Shown here: positions 1 through 8,898 of the stretch, in pieces
Layout: every line of letters begins with the position of its first letter
Numbering within the stretch: position 1 is the stretch's first letter
Source: Halobacillus sp. A1
Lineage (GTDB): Bacteria > Bacillota > Bacilli > Bacillales > Halobacillaceae
Direction of reading: 5' to 3'
Assembly: GCF_024189295.1 (NCBI RefSeq)
Contig: NZ_JAIZEN010000001.1
Span: 372,001-436,000 of the forward strand
Length of the DNA stretch: 64,000 nucleotides
The notes under the pieces: generated by a model
Database searches by the model: none
Seen by the model: only the letters and a program-made list of their open reading frames with translations
What the model was told of the DNA's origin: nothing
Program-made: the position numbers and the translations under genes

Positions 1-1
1 G

Positions 2-490
2 CCTGAAGGAATAAAAAAGTCCACGTTATTTGATTTATATAATAAGCATGGCGTCAAAGGAGACAAAAAGCTTGTTTATCGAACAGAGCTGACGAAGGAA
101 TTTCCTTACCCCCTTTTTGAAAATGAGAAATATGTTGGACTGGCTTATAAATACTACAAGCTGGATGAAAAGTACGAAATGCTGCTGCTCAATCAAGTGC
201 TGTGCCGGGTAGAATATTTAGAAGATGGCTCTTCGCGTAATATGCTGAAGCAATACCGCAGGAACCCAAAAGGGTTTGCTTTTTATAGGAAGGAACTGAT
301 GACACTGCAATTTGTCAGTGTCTCTTTTAAATTTAGACAAGCCATCCATTATGTTTCGAGCAGCTTGATGAATAAGAATACAAACTTCCTAAAGGAATCT
401 CCTAATAAAGGGATAACGACTTTTGCCATTCCTTTTGGTTTTCTTCTTTTCTTATATGTAACAAGTAGAACAAGGGACGTTCTTAGCTAA
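2..490 (+). CDS. C-terminal part of a GT2-family glycosyltransferase (5' end outside window)
   Basis: The reading frame is open from the first bases of the window without a start, so the gene begins upstream. The visible 162 residues are the tail of a family 2 glycosyltransferase: a segment around KLVYRTELTKEFPYPLFENE, then YKYYKLDEKYEMLLLNQVLC and VEYLEDGSSRNM followed by a basic KQYRRNPKGF stretch. This tail is common in capsule and exopolysaccharide glycosyltransferases. The nucleotide-sugar binding part is not visible, so donor and acceptor cannot be stated. The gene is first in a long same-strand polysaccharide operon, 33 bp before the EpsG-like polymerase. Confidence 0.8.
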   Translation, partial: PEGIKKSTLFDLYNKHGVKGDKKLVYRTELTKEFPYPLFENEKYVGLAYKYYKLDEKYEMLLLNQVLCRVEYLEDGSSRNMLKQYRRNPKGFAFYRKELMTLQFVSVSFKFRQAIHYVSSSLMNKNTNFLKESPNKGITTFAIPFGFLLFLYVTSRTRDVLS

Positions 491-523
491 GCAGCTGCGG
501 GGCTGCTTGGAAAGGAAATCAAT

Positions 524-1594
524 ATGACATTATTATGGATGAATCTATTCCTCGTTTTTTGTTTAGTATTACTAGCTAGAGTGCTCGCGGTTGAAGTACA
601 CACGAATACCGCCGTTTTATTTAAGCCGAATAAACTATTTGTTTTCGTAGCTTTAATCTCGTTAGTAGCAGTAGCGGGGTTGCGTTCTAATATTGGAGAT
701 ACTTTTTTCTACATGCACGCCTATGAAGTGAATACTTTTACATGGGAGCTAATTAAAGAGCAAAAGGATATCGGTTTTGGAGTTTTGCAAATGCTTCTCC
801 AATCGATATCATCAGATCCACAATTATTGATTTTGACCACTGCTCTTATTACAAATGCACTCATTGTAATCGTATTGTACAAATATTCAAGGATGCTGGA
901 ACTTAGTCTTTTCGTATATATAACGGGTGGCTTGTTTTTAATTACGATGAACGGTATTCGACAGACGTTAGCAGCAGCCATTGCCTTTACAGCAATTAAG
1001 TACCTGGTGGAAGGCGGTTTCAAAAGATATGCAGCAGTCATTTTAATCGCCTCACTTTTTCATCAGAGCGCGCTTATTTTACTGCCGGTGTATTTTATGG
1101 TTCAAGTAAAGGCATTCTCAAAAGCAACTTTAGCATTGTTGGCATTTGCTGTTCTTCTAGTAGCTGGATTTGATCAATTTTCTTCGATACTGTTTTCAGC
1201 AATAGAAGATACTCAGTATGGAGAATACAAAGATTTTGCTGAGGGCGGAGCAAACTTCTTAAGGGTAGCAGTCGAAGGGGCGCCCCTGTTTGTAGCTTAC
1301 CTCGGAAGAGATCGATTAAGAGAAGTTATGCCAAACAGCGACGTTGTTATCAATATGTGCTTGATCGGATTTGTTTTCATGGTGATTTCCACTCAAAATT
1401 GGATCTTTGCACGATTTTCGATTTATTTTGGACTTTATCAATTAATTCTCGTTTCATGGCTCGTTCCTCTCTTCAGGGATCGGGATGAAAAGCTGGTATA
1501 TTACGGGATGCTGGTTTGTTATTTATTTTATTATTTTTATGAAAGTGTCATAACATTAAATATTTCTTATGAAAGCCATTATTTATTGTGGTAA
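524..1594 (+). CDS. epsG: EpsG-family polysaccharide polymerase (membrane)
   Basis: A 356-residue polytopic membrane protein of the EpsG family, which in Bacillus subtilis exopolysaccharide loci is the presumed Wzy-like polymerase acting on lipid-linked repeat units at the outer face of the membrane. It shows about ten hydrophobic segments. Family-typical pieces are the VAGLRSNIGDTFFY motif near residue 50, the MNGIRQTLAAAIAF motif near residue 145 and the FHQSALILLPVYF motif near residue 185. It starts 33 bp after the upstream transferase and is followed 12 bp later by galE, consistent with one operon. Family assignment is firm; polymerase activity is inferred from the family. Confidence 0.85.
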   Translation: MTLLWMNLFLVFCLVLLARVLAVEVHTNTAVLFKPNKLFVFVALISLVAVAGLRSNIGDTFFYMHAYEVNTFTWELIKEQKDIGFGVLQMLLQSISSDPQLLILTTALITNALIVIVLYKYSRMLELSLFVYITGGLFLITMNGIRQTLAAAIAFTAIKYLVEGGFKRYAAVILIASLFHQSALILLPVYFMVQVKAFSKATLALLAFAVLLVAGFDQFSSILFSAIEDTQYGEYKDFAEGGANFLRVAVEGAPLFVAYLGRDRLREVMPNSDVVINMCLIGFVFMVISTQNWIFARFSIYFGLYQLILVSWLVPLFRDRDEKLVYYGMLVCYLFYYFYESVITLNISYESHYLLW

Positions 1595-1606
1595 GGGGGA
1601 GAAAAA

Positions 1607-2692
1607 ATGGCGATCTTAGTAACGGGCGGAGCGGGATACATCGGGAGTCATACATGTGTTGAACTGCTAAGTGAAGGATATGAGATAGTAGTTGTTGATA
1701 ACTTTTCAAACAGTCATTATGAATCATTAAGAAGAGTAACTGAAATTACGGGTAAAACTTTTAAGATCTATGAGTTCGATCTTATGGATAAGGAAGAACT
1801 TGAGAACATATTTGAAGAAAATGATATTGAAGCCGTCGTTCATTTTGCCGGGCTAAAGGCAGTTGGAGAATCAGTGAATGAACCGCTCTGGTATTATGCT
1901 AATAACGTAATTGGCACGGTTATTCTCTGCGAGGTAATGAAAAAGCATAATGTGAAAAAACTCGTGTTCAGCTCCTCTGCAACGGTTTATGGTAATAGTG
2001 ATGAAGTACCGATCAAAGAAGATGCTCTCTTATCAGCAACTAATCCTTATGGAAGGACAAAGCTGATGATTGAAGAGATCCTAAGAGACCTCTACTTATC
2101 TGACTCAAAGTGGAGCATTGCTCTGCTAAGGTATTTCAACCCTATCGGAGCCCATGAAAGTGGAAGAATTGGAGAAGCTCCAAATGGAGTTCCTAATAAC
2201 CTGCTTCCTTATATCTCTCAAGTAGCTGTAGGTAAATTAGATCGTTTGAATATATTCGGAGACAATTACCCAACGAAAGACGGTACAGGCATACGTGATT
2301 ATATCCACGTAGTAGATCTGGCAGCAGGACATTGCAAAGCGATAGAAAAGGTGCAGTCATCTACTGGAGTGGAAGCTTACAACCTCGGAACAGGCAGAGG
2401 CTATAGCGTGTTTGAAATGATCGATGCCTTTGAAATGGCTTCAGATAAACTCATTCCTTATACCATTTTAAAAAGAAGACCAGGAGATGTTGCTGTCTGT
2501 TATGCAAATGCCACTAAGGCTTTTGAAGAGTTAGGATGGGAGGCCGTACGTGGGATTGACAAGATGTGCCAGGATACATGGAGGTGGCAAGTGAATAATC
2601 CGAATGGTTTTGATAATTTGAACGCTTTGATGAAACCAAAAGAACCTTTGCTGAAACAGGCAAAGGATTTTTTTATACCTGTTAGTAAATGA
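1607..2692 (+). CDS. galE: UDP-glucose 4-epimerase
   Basis: A short-chain dehydrogenase-like epimerase that interconverts UDP-glucose and UDP-galactose (or the GlcNAc/GalNAc pair) with tightly bound NAD. The N-terminus has the Rossmann motif TGGAGYIGSH (residues 6-15) and the VVDNFSNS loop. The catalytic site is SSSATVYGN followed by NPYGRTK, giving the Ser-Tyr-Lys triad, and RYFNPIGAH matches GalE. At 361 residues it is slightly longer than the usual 330-340 because of a C-terminal tail. A strong AGGGGGAG ribosome site precedes the ATG. It supplies activated sugar to the surrounding polysaccharide operon. Confidence 0.95.
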   Translation: MAILVTGGAGYIGSHTCVELLSEGYEIVVVDNFSNSHYESLRRVTEITGKTFKIYEFDLMDKEELENIFEENDIEAVVHFAGLKAVGESVNEPLWYYANNVIGTVILCEVMKKHNVKKLVFSSSATVYGNSDEVPIKEDALLSATNPYGRTKLMIEEILRDLYLSDSKWSIALLRYFNPIGAHESGRIGEAPNGVPNNLLPYISQVAVGKLDRLNIFGDNYPTKDGTGIRDYIHVVDLAAGHCKAIEKVQSSTGVEAYNLGTGRGYSVFEMIDAFEMASDKLIPYTILKRRPGDVAVCYANATKAFEELGWEAVRGIDKMCQDTWRWQVNNPNGFDNLNALMKPKEPLLKQAKDFFIPVSK

Positions 2693-2717
2693 ATGATAGG
2701 TACAGGAGATGGAACCT

Positions 2718-3302
2718 ATGAAAAGGACCATAGACATAACGATTTCACTACTTCTTTTATTAATCTGCTCTCCTCTTATATTCGGGGCAGGGCTGGTAGT
2801 GAAAATGACAATGGGGTCACCGATACTTTTTAAGCAGGAACGTCCTGGATTACATGAAAAGCCATTTCATCTTTATAAACTGAGAACGATGATAGATGGA
2901 GAGAATGTGCCCGATGAAATGAGAGTAACAAAATCCGGGAAATTTTTAAGAAAGTACAGCCTGGATGAATTCCCACAGCTGATCAATGTCGTTAAGGGGG
3001 ACATGAGTTTAGTAGGACCAAGACCTCTGCTCATGGAATATTTGCCGCTTTATACAAAAGAACAAGCTATGAGGCATGAAGTAAGACCTGGTATTACAGG
3101 CTGGGCCCAGGTAAACGGAAGAAATAGTATCTCGTGGGAAGAGAAGTTTCAGTATGACACATGGTATGTCAGAAATCATAGCCTGATGTTAGATACGAAA
3201 ATCTTATGGAGAACAATACGAAAGGTGATGAAGAAAGAAGGAATAACACCTGAAGGGCGTGGAGCAATGGAAAAATTTACAGGCTCTCGAAAAGTGATGT
3301 AG
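2718..3302 (+). CDS. epsL: Undecaprenyl-phosphate sugar-1-phosphate transferase, EpsL/PglC-like
   Basis: A small monotopic bacterial sugar transferase (PF02397) that starts repeat-unit assembly by moving a sugar-1-phosphate, probably a bacillosamine-type sugar, to undecaprenyl phosphate. It has one N-terminal hydrophobic hairpin, then GSPILFKQERPG, FHLYKLRTM, the catalytic region SLDEFPQLINV, VGPRPLL and RPGITGWAQVNGRN. An earlier ATG at 2709 overlaps the ribosome site; the ATG at 2718 lies 9 nt after AGGAG and gives the normal MKRTIDI start, so it is preferred. Its neighbours EpsM-like and EpsN-like support the UDP-diNAc-bacillosamine route. Confidence 0.9.
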   Translation: MKRTIDITISLLLLLICSPLIFGAGLVVKMTMGSPILFKQERPGLHEKPFHLYKLRTMIDGENVPDEMRVTKSGKFLRKYSLDEFPQLINVVKGDMSLVGPRPLLMEYLPLYTKEQAMRHEVRPGITGWAQVNGRNSISWEEKFQYDTWYVRNHSLMLDTKILWRTIRKVMKKEGITPEGRGAMEKFTGSRKVM

Positions 3303-3303
3303 G

Positions 3304-4011
3304 ATGAAAATAATATTAATTGGTGATGGAGGACACAGCAGGGTTATTCGGGATATTATTTTAGCAAAAGCTGATGAAGTTTACGCTGTTTTAGATGATA
3401 AGTATACGAGAGGTACTGAAAAGGCAGGGAAATATTACGGACCAGTCGCTCACCTTCATAAAATCATGAATGAGGATTCTAAAGTAGTCATTGCTATCGG
3501 CAATAATCTAATTAGAAAAAGGATAATGGAAAGGTTAGATATCCACTTGGAACAATACTCAACATTAATTCATCCAACAGCCTTTGTCAGTTCGACAGCT
3601 GAAATAGGAAGAGGAACAGTGATTATGCCTTTCGCGGTCGTTAACGCTTCAGCACGTGTAGGGAATCATTGTATTATTAATTCTTCTGCCATTGTAGAGC
3701 ATGATAATATAATCGGTGATTTTTGCCACATCTGCCCTAACGTTACATTAACCGGAGACGTATTACTTGGCGAAGGCGTTGAGATGGGTGCTGCGTCCGC
3801 CGTCATACCTGGTAAAAGTATAGGCAGCTGGTCCATAGTAGGGGCTGGATCAACCGTCATCCGCAATGTTTCGGCTCATAGTAAAGTTGCCGGTTCGCCA
3901 GCGAAAAGCATAAGAAAGTCGATGCCAATCAAGTTTTTACAACGATCAGGGGGTGATTCATATGAAAAACTCAAGAATTTTTCTCTCCCCGCCACACATG
4001 ACAGGAAATGA
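3304..4011 (+). CDS. epsM: Sugar O/N-acetyltransferase, EpsM/PglD (NeuD) family
   Basis: A left-handed beta-helix acyltransferase. The N-terminal Rossmann part (IILIGDGGHSRVIRDI) is typical of the NeuD/PglD family. The C-terminal half shows hexapeptide repeats from about residue 100, including HPTAFVSSTAEIGRGTVI and VEHDNIIGDFCHICPNV with the His proposed as catalytic base in PglD, and ends GSPAKSIRK. PglD-type enzymes N-acetylate UDP-4-amino-sugars in bacillosamine synthesis. The stop is 50 bp inside the next gene, so translation is likely coupled. The substrate is inferred from the EpsN-like neighbour. Confidence 0.88.
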   Translation: MKIILIGDGGHSRVIRDIILAKADEVYAVLDDKYTRGTEKAGKYYGPVAHLHKIMNEDSKVVIAIGNNLIRKRIMERLDIHLEQYSTLIHPTAFVSSTAEIGRGTVIMPFAVVNASARVGNHCIINSSAIVEHDNIIGDFCHICPNVTLTGDVLLGEGVEMGAASAVIPGKSIGSWSIVGAGSTVIRNVSAHSKVAGSPAKSIRKSMPIKFLQRSGGDSYEKLKNFSLPATHDRK

Positions 4012-5131
4012 ACAGCATTATATAGAAGAGGCGTTCAAAAGTAACTGGATCGCACCCGTTGGACCGAACATTGATGCCTTTGAAAAAGAAATAGCAGAAT
4101 ACGTAGGAGCCAAAGGAGCCGTAGCCGTCAGTTCAGGGACTGCAGCGATTCATTTGGCTCTTTCTTTATTGAATGTCCAAAGGGGCGATCGAGTATTCTG
4201 TACCAGCCTGACATTTGTTGCTACTGCCAATCCAATCGTGTATCAGGGAGCAGAGCCCGTCTTTATTGATTCGGAACCGGAAAGCTGGAATATGTCGCCC
4301 ATCGCTTTAGAAAAAGCGCTCTCCGAAGCTTATCGAAAACGTCAATTACCTAAAGCTGTCATCCTTGTTCATTTATATGGACAAAGCGCTAAAATTGATC
4401 AAATTCAGGCGCTTTGCGACCTTTACAAAGTCCCTCTGGTAGAAGATGCGGCTGAATCACTAGGATCCTTATACAAAGGGCAGCACACAGGGACCTTTGG
4501 AGAATTTGGAATCTATTCTTTTAATGGAAACAAAATCATTACAACCTCCGGGGGTGGGATGCTTGTTTCCAACAATCTAGAGGCACTTGAACGAGCTAAG
4601 TTCTTAGCTGCGCAAGCTCGCGATAAAGCATTACACTACCAACATAGCACAACTGGATTCAATTACCGGATGAGCAATATCCTGGCTGGTGTGGGAAGAG
4701 CTCAATTGGAGGTAATTGATCAACGGGTAGAGGCGAGACGAAGATTATATGAACGGTACAAGAGAAAGCTTACCATGTTAACAGGCTTACAGTTCATGCC
4801 CGAATTGCAAGACACAACAACGAATAGATGGCTTACAGTATTTACGCTGGATTCAGAACACTCCAACGTTTTACCTGAACAGCTGATTATGAAAATGAGT
4901 TCCCAAAATATAGAGGCACGACCTGTATGGAAACCTCTCCACTTACAGCCTTTATTTAGAGACTGTCAGTATTTTTCTCATCGGCCGCATGAAGATATAT
5001 CTAAGGAACTTTTCTTAACGGGCATATGTTTACCGTCTGGTTCAAATCTCACAGATCTCGAACAAAATAGAGTCATTGCATGTGTGCAAGATGTATTTGA
5101 GAAAGCGGTGAACAAAGAAGGAATTATATAA
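3962..5131 (+). CDS. epsN: DegT/DnrJ/EryC1 PLP aminotransferase, EpsN/PglE-like
   Basis: A PLP-dependent sugar aminotransferase that would convert a UDP-4-keto-6-deoxy sugar to its 4-amino form. Family features are PHMTGNEQHYIEEAF, SSGTAAIHLAL, the VEDAAESLGS motif carrying the PLP-binding Asp, and YSFNGNKIITTSGGG with the Schiff-base Lys. Length (389 residues) is normal. The ATG at 3962 lies 6 nt after AGGGGGTG; an in-frame GTG at 3953 overlaps that site and is less likely. With the EpsL- and EpsM-like genes it forms a bacillosamine-type module. The partner 4,6-dehydratase is not in the window and should lie upstream. Confidence 0.9.
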   Translation: MKNSRIFLSPPHMTGNEQHYIEEAFKSNWIAPVGPNIDAFEKEIAEYVGAKGAVAVSSGTAAIHLALSLLNVQRGDRVFCTSLTFVATANPIVYQGAEPVFIDSEPESWNMSPIALEKALSEAYRKRQLPKAVILVHLYGQSAKIDQIQALCDLYKVPLVEDAAESLGSLYKGQHTGTFGEFGIYSFNGNKIITTSGGGMLVSNNLEALERAKFLAAQARDKALHYQHSTTGFNYRMSNILAGVGRAQLEVIDQRVEARRRLYERYKRKLTMLTGLQFMPELQDTTTNRWLTVFTLDSEHSNVLPEQLIMKMSSQNIEARPVWKPLHLQPLFRDCQYFSHRPHEDISKELFLTGICLPSGSNLTDLEQNRVIACVQDVFEKAVNKEGII

Positions 5132-5155
5132 AAAAAGGGATATGAGGTACCATGA

Positions 5156-5503
5156 ATGATTGGAACTAACATATATAAAATACGGCGTGGTAAAGGTATA
5201 ACGTTATCTGAACTTGCTAAAAAGGCTGGTATGTCAAAATCAAATTTAAGTAATATTGAACGAAACATAAATATAAATCCATCCATAAATTTAATAGAGA
5301 GAATAGCTGAGTCATTGGACGTAGAGCTGTATGAAATTATACAACTGGAAAAGCCTATAATTGAACCTGCACCATTATTCGAAGATGAATGGGTTGAATT
5401 TATTCAGGACTTAAAGGATTCAGGGATAAAAAAAGAAGATCTACCTGAATATAAGCGTTTGATTGAGTTCATTCACTGGCAGAATCAACAGGATAAAAAG
5501 TAA
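5156..5503 (+). CDS. sinR: SinR-like XRE-family regulator with SinR/SinI-type dimerisation tail
   Basis: A 115-residue DNA-binding protein. Residues 1-65 form an XRE helix-turn-helix domain (MIGTNIYKIRRGKGITLSEL, then AGMSKSNLSNIERN and NPSINLIERIAESLDV) that lines up along its length with B. subtilis SinR. The C-terminal part (EDEWVEFIQDLKDSGIKKED) matches the SinR/SinI interaction helix hairpin. In B. subtilis SinR represses eps and tapA matrix operons. Here the gene is inside the exopolysaccharide operon, 24 bp after the EpsN-like gene, so it may repress its own operon. No separate sinI was seen. Orthology versus paralogy to chromosomal sinR is not settled. Confidence 0.85.
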   Translation: MIGTNIYKIRRGKGITLSELAKKAGMSKSNLSNIERNININPSINLIERIAESLDVELYEIIQLEKPIIEPAPLFEDEWVEFIQDLKDSGIKKEDLPEYKRLIEFIHWQNQQDKK

Positions 5504-5526
5504 AACTATACAGAATCGAGGGAAGA

Positions 5527-6684
5527 ATGATGATTGGCTCCTCACCTATTAGAATTCTTCATGTTACTGGAGGAATGAACCGAGCTGGAACAGAAACGAT
5601 GTTAATGAATATTTATCGCAACTTAGACCATGAAAAAGTCCAGTTCGATTTCATTTCCTACAGCAAAGAGGAATCCCACTACGATCGAGAAATTAAAAAG
5701 CTGGGCGGCAGGATCATTAAATTGAACAAGACAAACTCAATAATAGAAATTTACAATGCAATTAAGAAATACGGACCTTATCAAGCCATTCATTCCCACA
5801 CATTATTCCATTGCGGTATAGCCAATATCGCAGGCTTCCTTGCCGGCGTCAAAGTGCGAATCGCACACGCTCATACTACACAGGATGAAAGTGATCAATG
5901 GGTCAAAAAGGTTTACATCGCATGTATGAGGAAAATGATTTTAAAAGCTTCTACTGATTTATTATCCTGCAGTGAACAGGCTGGAAGATACTTGTATGGA
6001 AAAACTAATTTAAAACGAACAAGATATACGTATTATCCTAACGTCATCGACTATATTGAGTTGTTAGTAAAGCCCCGCCAACAAGTCAATGAATTCAAAA
6101 TGAAGTACGGATTAGGGAACAGTCTTGTAATCGGTCATGTTGGACGGTTCATGGAAGCTAAAAATCATCCGTTCCTGCTGAGTGTTATGAAAGCCATCGT
6201 CCAAAAAAATCCTGCTGCTAAACTCCTGTTAGTAGGCGATGGAGATTCAAAAAAACAAATGGAAGCCAAGGCGCTCCAATTAGGCATAAGAGACAATGTA
6301 ATCTTCGCAGGAGTAAGAGAGGATATGGCTACGATGTTTCATTCAATGGATATTTTCGTTTTCCCTTCTACTTATGAGGGATTAGGACTGGTCTTACTGG
6401 AAGCTCAGGCAAGCGGTCTGCCATGTATTGTTTCAGAGGCCATTCAGCCGGAAGCCGACTTAAATATGAATTTGTTCACTAAGCTTCCTTTATCCGAGAG
6501 TCCAGAAACTTGGGCTGATAACATTATAGAGAGAGCGGGACATAAAGAAAAGAATATCAATAAGATTATTAACAGTTTTGAACTTCATCATTACAGCATC
6601 AATACAGGAATTACGAAATTATTAACAATTTATCGAGGAAAGCAAGGAGGCCATTATGAAAAAACTGTTAATCACCTCCTTTGA
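5527..6684 (+). CDS. epsF: GT4-family glycosyltransferase, EpsF-like
   Basis: A GT-B fold retaining glycosyltransferase resembling B. subtilis EpsF: the N-terminus ILHVTGGMNRAGTETMLMN, the QFDFISYS segment and the HAHTTQDESDQW region correspond. The C-terminal GT4 domain carries IGHVGRFMEAKNHPFLL, LVGDGDSKKQ and the nucleotide-sugar site FVFPSTYEGLGLVLLEAQASG with the EX7E-type glutamates. It is soluble or membrane-associated, adding one sugar to the lipid-linked repeat. ATG at 5527 or 5530 can serve as start; the ribosome site GAGGGAAG lies just upstream. It overlaps the next gene by 29 bp. Confidence 0.88.
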   Translation: MMIGSSPIRILHVTGGMNRAGTETMLMNIYRNLDHEKVQFDFISYSKEESHYDREIKKLGGRIIKLNKTNSIIEIYNAIKKYGPYQAIHSHTLFHCGIANIAGFLAGVKVRIAHAHTTQDESDQWVKKVYIACMRKMILKASTDLLSCSEQAGRYLYGKTNLKRTRYTYYPNVIDYIELLVKPRQQVNEFKMKYGLGNSLVIGHVGRFMEAKNHPFLLSVMKAIVQKNPAAKLLLVGDGDSKKQMEAKALQLGIRDNVIFAGVREDMATMFHSMDIFVFPSTYEGLGLVLLEAQASGLPCIVSEAIQPEADLNMNLFTKLPLSESPETWADNIIERAGHKEKNINKIINSFELHHYSINTGITKLLTIYRGKQGGHYEKTVNHLL

Positions 6685-7834
6685 CATGGAAGTAGGCGGA
6701 GTAGAGCGGAGCCTGATCAGCATGCTGACACATTTTGATTACAATAGGTACGATGTTGATTTGATGCTTTGCAGCCATACAGGAGAATTTATGGAGTTAC
6801 TCCCAGAAAAACCAAGTCTTCTAAAAGAAAACATGTCCTATAAAACATTTAGAATGCCGGTCTCCCAAGTATTAAAACAAGGGAAAATCCCGATAGGATT
6901 CTCCCGGTTATATGCTAAATATCGGGCAAGGGTTGGAGAATCATCAGAAAAAGGGTATAAGCAAATGCAATACATGTGGAAATATGCTTTACCTTTCCTA
7001 CCGAAAGTTGAAAAAAAATATGATGTTGCAATCAGTTACCTCTGGCCCCATTATCTCGTTGCAGAAAAAGTGGAGGCTAAAACTAAAATCGCCTGGATCC
7101 ATACAGATTATTCGATGGTTGATACAGATGTAGAGATGGATATTGCCTTATGGAAAAAATTCAATCATATTATTGCAGTCTCCGAACAATGTAAGCAGGC
7201 TTTTATAAGAAAATATCCATCTTTAAATAATAAAGTAACTGTTATCGAAAATATAACTTCTCCTGAATTAGTAAGAGAGCAGGCAAAAGAAAATGTACAA
7301 AACCCTATGGATCATGATGAGCGATTCAAAATTATAACGGTAGCTCGACTTTCTCATGCAAAAGGTATTGATCAAGCGGTTCAAGCGATGAAATTATTAA
7401 TTGAACGCGGGTATAATGACATTGTCTGGTATGTAGTGGGGTACGGAGGAGATGAAGGTCTGATCAGAACACTCATTAAAGAATATGGATTGGAAGAAAA
7501 CTTTCATTTACTAGGGAAAAAAATTAACCCGTATCCTTTTATGGAAGCAGCAGAATTATACGTTCAACCTTCAAGGTACGAAGGCAAAGCAGTTACCGTA
7601 GGAGAGGCACAGCTATTAGGTAAACCTGTCCTTATTACGAATTACCCGACCGCTCCCAGTCAAGTAAACGATAGAATAGATGGTATGATATGTGAATTGT
7701 CCCCTGAAGGAATCGCCAATGGGATAGAGGAACTCCGTCAAGACGATTCATTAAGAAAACAATTGGAACAGAACTGTACGAGCCAGGAGTATCAAAATTA
7801 CAATGAACTAGAAAAACTATATCAAATGGCATAG
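6656..7834 (+). CDS. GT4-family glycosyltransferase
   Basis: A 392-residue GT-B glycosyltransferase. The N-terminus LLITSFDMEVGGVERSLISM is the acceptor-domain start; the C-terminal domain has ITVARLSHAKGIDQAVQAM, VVGYGGDEG and the donor site YVQPSRYEGKAVTVGEAQLLG. It is similar in layout to the genes at 10255 and 11463 (same VGG/CAGAEKS-type N-terminus and WY-VG-G core), suggesting paralogues from duplication within the cluster. The start follows CAAGGAGGCC directly inside the end of the EpsF-like gene, so translation is probably coupled. Donor sugar and linkage cannot be read from the sequence. Confidence 0.85.
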   Translation: MKKLLITSFDMEVGGVERSLISMLTHFDYNRYDVDLMLCSHTGEFMELLPEKPSLLKENMSYKTFRMPVSQVLKQGKIPIGFSRLYAKYRARVGESSEKGYKQMQYMWKYALPFLPKVEKKYDVAISYLWPHYLVAEKVEAKTKIAWIHTDYSMVDTDVEMDIALWKKFNHIIAVSEQCKQAFIRKYPSLNNKVTVIENITSPELVREQAKENVQNPMDHDERFKIITVARLSHAKGIDQAVQAMKLLIERGYNDIVWYVVGYGGDEGLIRTLIKEYGLEENFHLLGKKINPYPFMEAAELYVQPSRYEGKAVTVGEAQLLGKPVLITNYPTAPSQVNDRIDGMICELSPEGIANGIEELRQDDSLRKQLEQNCTSQEYQNYNELEKLYQMA

Positions 7835-7846
7835 GAGGTGAAAGGA

Positions 7847-8884
7847 GTGGGTGAAACGGTTAGCGTAATCGTACCTATATATAAAGTGGAAAAATATCTC
7901 CACCGCTGCATCAACAGTATCCTTCAGCAAACCTACCAAAAAATAGAGGTAATCCTGATAGATGACGGCTCCCCGGATCGCTGTGGTAAGATAGCTGATG
8001 AATTTGCTAGAAAAGATACAAGGGTAAAGACTTTCCATAAAGAAAATGGAGGACTGTCCGACGCAAGAAATTATGGGATGAAGCATGTAACAGGCGAATT
8101 CACTATGTTTGTAGACAGCGATGACTGGCTTGAACCAAAAGCTATTGATCATATGGTGCACGCTATACTCTCGTTTCAAGCTGATGTCGTTCAATCAGCT
8201 TTTTATTATGCCCACAAAACCTATATGCTGTTTGATCAAAGATACTATACCAAAAACGGCGACTTGATTCTCTTAAATAACGAAAACTTGATGAAAGAGT
8301 TAGTAAAAAACGAAACCGTAAAAAATTTCGCCTGGGGGAAACTATACAGAACAAAGCTGTTAAAAGATATTCCGTTTAAAAAAGGCGTATTGTTTGAAGA
8401 CGTGTTCTGGGCCCATCAAGTTATGCATCGAGTAAACAGGTTCATCATTCTCAACGAACCACTCTATTACTACTTACAGCGCGACGATAGTATCGTCGCA
8501 AATTATACAACTCGAAACCTGGATATCATTAAAGGATTGAAAGAAAGACACGCATTTATTGAAAAAGAATATGAACCACTCATTCAAGAATCTTATAAAA
8601 GCTTACTAAAAACATCCCTGATCCATTACAACCTATTGTTTATGAATAGAAAGGAAGATAAAAAAGGTCAACATCGAAAGGATATTCAGAAGTACATTCA
8701 TGACCACTTCTCTCAATTGAATAAAGCTACTGAAAAAGATAAGCAGTTGAATCTTCAGCTGCGTTTGTTTTATAAAAATCCTTATTTGAATTTATTGTAT
8801 TTGGGAATTCATAAGGTTATAAGGAAATTCAAGTTGTATTCTAAAACAATCGTTTTGGAAAAGATTAAAAATAGTTCTATTTGA
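7847..8884 (+). CDS. GT2-family glycosyltransferase, EpsJ-like
   Basis: A GT-A fold inverting glycosyltransferase. The N-terminal 110 residues hold VSVIVPIYKVEKYLHRCINS, LIDDGSPDRCG, the GGLSDARNYG motif and the DXD-type FVDSDDWLEP metal site. The C-terminal part (ETVKNFAWGKLYRTKLL, then FEDVFW) is typical of EpsH/EpsJ-like polysaccharide transferases. An in-frame GTG at 7838 touches the AGGAGG; the GTG at 7847 sits 9 nt from it and is the preferred start. Spacing of a few bases from both neighbours places it in the operon. Sugar specificity is unknown. Confidence 0.85.
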   Translation: MGETVSVIVPIYKVEKYLHRCINSILQQTYQKIEVILIDDGSPDRCGKIADEFARKDTRVKTFHKENGGLSDARNYGMKHVTGEFTMFVDSDDWLEPKAIDHMVHAILSFQADVVQSAFYYAHKTYMLFDQRYYTKNGDLILLNNENLMKELVKNETVKNFAWGKLYRTKLLKDIPFKKGVLFEDVFWAHQVMHRVNRFIILNEPLYYYLQRDDSIVANYTTRNLDIIKGLKERHAFIEKEYEPLIQESYKSLLKTSLIHYNLLFMNRKEDKKGQHRKDIQKYIHDHFSQLNKATEKDKQLNLQLRLFYKNPYLNLLYLGIHKVIRKFKLYSKTIVLEKIKNSSI

Positions 8885-8898
8885 GTGGTGATTAATTT

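Noticed and set aside
2639-3070. GTTCTYT/ARAGAAC matches inside galE and the sugar transferase gene
   Set aside because: Single unpaired matches in coding DNA are expected by chance several times in 64 kb; only the paired intergenic ones were kept.
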